A stretch of DNA of 16,889 nt from contig JAKDIK010000021.1 in NCBI GenBank assembly GCA_030450535.1, positions 1 to 16,889 of the forward strand. Direction: 5' to 3'. Below, in pieces: positions 14,383 through 16,889 of this stretch (position 1 is its first letter; every line of letters starts with the position of its first letter). Below the pieces are notes generated by a model. It was not told the DNA's origin, made no database searches, and was given only the letters and a program-made list of their open reading frames with translations. Source of the DNA: Propionibacteriaceae bacterium (GTDB lineage: Bacteria; Actinomycetota; Actinomycetes; Propionibacteriales; Propionibacteriaceae). A program made the position numbers and the translations under genes.

Positions 14383-15161
14383 GCTTCCTCCGGGTGGGTG
14401 TCGGTGACGTGCAGGCCGCACTCGGTCTTGGCCAGGCCGGCCCAGCGTCCGGCGCGGGGGTCCTCGCCGGGAGCAACCGGACGCGTGCAGGGCTCGCAGC
14501 CGATCGAGGGGTAGCCCTCGGTGAGCAGCAGGTTGATGGGCACCTGGTGGGTGCCGGCGTAGTCGAGCACGTCGTCGAACGTCCACGCGGCGATCGGGTT
14601 GATCTTCACCATCCGGTGGGGCTCGTCCCACTCCACGAGTGGGGTGTCGGCGCGCAGCGGGCTGTCCTCGCGGCGCAGGCCGGTGACCCACGCCTCGTAG
14701 CTGGCCAGCTCGCGGTTGATGGGCTCGACCTTGCGGATCGCGCAGCACTGGGTGGGGTTGCGGTCGTGCAGCTTCGCGCCGTAGGCGGCGTCCTGCTCGG
14801 CGACCGTGAGGGCGGGCATGACCTCGACGAGGCGGACGTCCAAGGTGTCGGCGAGGGCGTCGGCGGTGCCGATCGTCTCGGCGAAGTGGTAGCCGGTCTG
14901 CAGGAACAGCACATCGACGCCGGGGGCGTGGCGGCTGACCAGGTGCGGCACGACGGTGTCGCCGGCCATCGAGCAGGCCACGGCGAGGTGGGCGCCGAAG
15001 GTGTCTGCGGCCCAGGCGAGCACCTCGTCGGCGCCGCGCGTGGCCGAGGTGGCCTCGAGCTCCGCGAATCGCGCGGACGCCTCGTGGACGAGGGCCTCCA
15101 GCTCTGCGGCGGTGCGGACGCGGCCCGGCCCGTGCGGGGCGGGGGCGATCGTGGCTGTCAT
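14379..15161 (-). CDS. cysH: Adenylyl-sulfate (APS) reductase, [4Fe-4S] type
   Basis: A 260-residue assimilatory reductase producing sulfite and AMP from APS with thioredoxin. The cysteines forming a [4Fe-4S] site are all present: Cys139-Cys140 in TQCCAIRKVEP, and Cys222 and Cys225 in GCEPCTRPV. The catalytic Cys248 is in KTECGLH. The CC...CxxC pattern separates APS reductases (mycobacteria, Pseudomonas, plants) from the cluster-free PAPS reductase of E. coli, so the substrate should be APS. This agrees with the absence of cysC in the window. The ATG overlaps the sulfite reductase stop (ATGA, 15161-15158), with GGAGGAG (complement of 15170-15176) 8 bases upstream. An open frame continues upstream to 15194, but the binding site fixes the start at 15161. 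Confidence 0.96.
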   Translation of the reverse strand: MTATIAPAPHGPGRVRTAAELEALVHEASARFAELEATSATRGADEVLAWAADTFGAHLAVACSMAGDTVVPHLVSRHAPGVDVLFLQTGYHFAETIGTADALADTLDVRLVEVMPALTVAEQDAAYGAKLHDRNPTQCCAIRKVEPINRELASYEAWVTGLRREDSPLRADTPLVEWDEPHRMVKINPIAAWTFDDVLDYAGTHQVPINLLLTEGYPSIGCEPCTRPVAPGEDPRAGRWAGLAKTECGLHVTDTHPEEA

Positions 15162-16864
15162 CGCAGTGACTCCTCCGGTGCGCGCCGCACCCACTGGGCG
15201 AACGTCTCACCATCGGTGCCGTCGGCGGCGAAGCGTCGTACCACGCGCTCGACGTAGGTGGGCATCTCGTCGGCGGTCACCTTCAGCCCGCGCAGGGTGC
15301 GGCCCAGGCCGGGCTCATCGCGGTCGACGGACGCCAGCCCACCGCCCAGGTGCACCTGGAAGGCGAACTCGTCGTCGCCGTCGGCGCTCTTGGCGATCTG
15401 GCCCTTGAGGCCGATGTCCGCGGTCTGGATGCGGGCGCACGAGTTGGGGCAGCCGTTGACGTTGAGGGTGATCGGCAGCTCCAGCCTCACATCCGCCAGC
15501 GCCGCGTCGAGGGTGGCGATGGCGGCCGCCGCGGTGTCCTTGGTGTCGACGAACGCGAGCTTGCAGAACTCGATGCCCGTGCAGGCCATCGTGTTGCGGC
15601 GGAAGGGACCCGGCGTGGCGGTGAGACCGAGGGGCTCGGCGGCGGCCAGCAGGGCGTCGGTGCGCTCGGGCGCCACGTCGAGGACCAGCAGCTTCTGGTG
15701 CGGCGTGAGCCGGACGCGGTCGGAGCCGGCGGCCTCGACGGCATCCGCCAGCGCGGCCAGGCGCGAGCCGGACACGCGACCGACCGTGGGCGCGAAGCCC
15801 ACGTAGTTGCGGCCGTCCTTCTGCGGGTGGACGCCCACGTGGTCGGCGGCGCCGCCGCTCGCGACGGCCGCTGGGCCCTCGGGCAGGGCGTAGCCGAGGT
15901 ACTCGTCCTGCAGCACCTGGCGGAACTTGTCGACGCCCCACTCGGCGAGCAGGAACTTCAACCGCGCCTTGTTGCGCAGGCGGCGGTAGCCGTAGTCGCG
16001 GAAGATGCGGACGACGCCGTACCACACCTCGGGCGCCTGGGCCTCGGTGACGAAGACGCCCAGGCGCTCGGCGAGACGCGGCGCGGTCGACAGGGCGCCG
16101 CCGACCCACAGGTCGTAGCCGGGGCCGAGCTCGGGGTGGACGACGCCGACGAGCGACACGTCGTTGATCTCGTGCACGACGTCGAGGCTCGGGTGGCCGG
16201 TGACGGCCGTCTTGAACTTGCGGGGCAGGTTCGCGATCTCGGGGTCGCCGATGTAGGTGTCGACGATGCGGCGGATCACCGGGGTCGGATCGATGATCTC
16301 GTCGGCGGCCACACCCGCGACGGGGGAGCCGAGGAACACGCGCGGGGTGTCGCCGCAGGCCTCGGTCGTCTGCAGTCCGGCCGCCTCGAGGCGCCGCCAG
16401 ATCTCGGGGACGTTCTCGATGCCGATCCAGTGGAGCTGGATGTTCTGGCGGTCGCTGATGTCGGCGGTGTCGCGGCCGAACTCGGTCGAGATCTGCGCGA
16501 TCGTGCGGAGTTGCTCGAGATTCAGCTGGCCGCCGTCGAGGCGGACGCGCAGCATGAAGTACTCATCGGAGAGCTCGTCGGGCCCGAGCGTGCCCGTCCG
16601 GCCGCCGTCGATGCCCTGCTTGCGCTGGGTGTAGAGGCCCCACCAGCGGAAGCGGCCGTGGAGGTCGTCCGCCGGAATCGACGCGAATCCCTCCCGGGCG
16701 TACGTGGTTTCGATGCGGGCCCGGACGTCGAGCGGGTTCCCCTCGGCCTTGAATTCCTCGTTGTGGTTGAGGGGGGTGTGGCCGTCGACGAGCCACTGGC
16801 CGTTGCTGCGGCCCTCGCGGGGCGGGCGGACCTTGGCGCCGGGGAGGGCAGTGTCGTGGTACAT
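15158..16864 (-). CDS. cysI: Ferredoxin-type sulfite reductase (siroheme, [4Fe-4S])
   Basis: A 568-residue siroheme enzyme reducing sulfite to sulfide by six electrons, probably from ferredoxin. It has the two-fold nitrite/sulfite reductase layout: half-domains near 100-170 and 340-400, and siroheme/cluster ligands Cys428 and Cys434 (ACTGIEFCK) and Cys472 and Cys476 (NGCPNSCAR). Tyr78 and Cys170 match in spacing the covalently joined Tyr69-Cys161 of M. tuberculosis NirA (SirA), a sulfite reductase. No flavoprotein partner (cysJ) is present, which fits the ferredoxin class. Nitrite reductase is a possible alternative by homology, but the cysH/D/N neighbours argue for sulfite. The ATG is preceded by AGAGGA a few bases upstream. 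It is the first gene of the operon inside the window; 25 bases remain before the edge and show no recognisable promoter. It could equally be named sir or sirA. Confidence 0.95.
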   Translation of the reverse strand: MYHDTALPGAKVRPPREGRSNGQWLVDGHTPLNHNEEFKAEGNPLDVRARIETTYAREGFASIPADDLHGRFRWWGLYTQRKQGIDGGRTGTLGPDELSDEYFMLRVRLDGGQLNLEQLRTIAQISTEFGRDTADISDRQNIQLHWIGIENVPEIWRRLEAAGLQTTEACGDTPRVFLGSPVAGVAADEIIDPTPVIRRIVDTYIGDPEIANLPRKFKTAVTGHPSLDVVHEINDVSLVGVVHPELGPGYDLWVGGALSTAPRLAERLGVFVTEAQAPEVWYGVVRIFRDYGYRRLRNKARLKFLLAEWGVDKFRQVLQDEYLGYALPEGPAAVASGGAADHVGVHPQKDGRNYVGFAPTVGRVSGSRLAALADAVEAAGSDRVRLTPHQKLLVLDVAPERTDALLAAAEPLGLTATPGPFRRNTMACTGIEFCKLAFVDTKDTAAAAIATLDAALADVRLELPITLNVNGCPNSCARIQTADIGLKGQIAKSADGDDEFAFQVHLGGGLASVDRDEPGLGRTLRGLKVTADEMPTYVERVVRRFAADGTDGETFAQWVRRAPEESLR

Positions 16865-16889
16865 GGTTCCTCTGTTTGTGGATGGGGCT

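Overview
The window is very GC-rich, gene-dense bacterial chromosome. It uses GTG starts and 1-4 base stop/start overlaps throughout. Gene content points to a high-GC actinomycete: a nuo operon followed by a polyprenyl diphosphate synthase, a fused gamma-alpha KorA with KorB of the mycobacterial kind, a mycobacterial-type ferredoxin-dependent sulfite reductase, and a corynebacterial-style cys cluster ending in a TauE/SafE permease. A Propionibacteriales-like host would fit, but the sequence alone does not settle the genus. There are no RNA genes, mobile elements, CRISPR arrays or long repeats. The largest gap between genes is about 98 bases.

Plus strand, 1-4376: the 3' end of nuoM, complete nuoN, a long-chain polyprenyl diphosphate synthase and an amidase-signature hydrolase, all closely packed and probably one transcript. 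The synthase probably makes the side chain of the menaquinone that complex I reduces, so the enzyme and its electron acceptor are encoded together. The amidase is a passenger of unknown substrate. Plus strand, 4455-8181: a 108-residue membrane protein of no recognised family, a long-type threonine synthase that may be translated from a leaderless mRNA, and a GH15 glucoamylase/trehalase-like enzyme.

Minus strand, read from right to left: 16864-11177 is a tightly coupled sulfate assimilation operon, cysI(sir)-cysH-cysD-cysN-cysZ-like. CysDN activates sulfate to APS. CysH carries the cysteine pattern of an iron-sulfur APS reductase, and a ferredoxin-type siroheme reductase takes sulfite to sulfide. 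CysN has no fused APS kinase and no cysC is present, which fits direct reduction of APS without PAPS. The TauE/SafE protein is the likely sulfate permease or sulfite exporter. Downstream, with its own candidate promoter, lies korAB (11078-8197), a 2-oxoacid:ferredoxin oxidoreductase, most likely for 2-oxoglutarate. It converges on the GH15 gene with 15 bases between stop codons.

No undescribed system is evident. The points most worth a second look are a Tyr/Cys pair in the sulfite reductase spaced like the covalent pair of the M. tuberculosis enzyme, the link between a ferredoxin-reducing KorAB and a ferredoxin-consuming reductase, the probable leaderless threonine synthase, and the unassigned small membrane protein.
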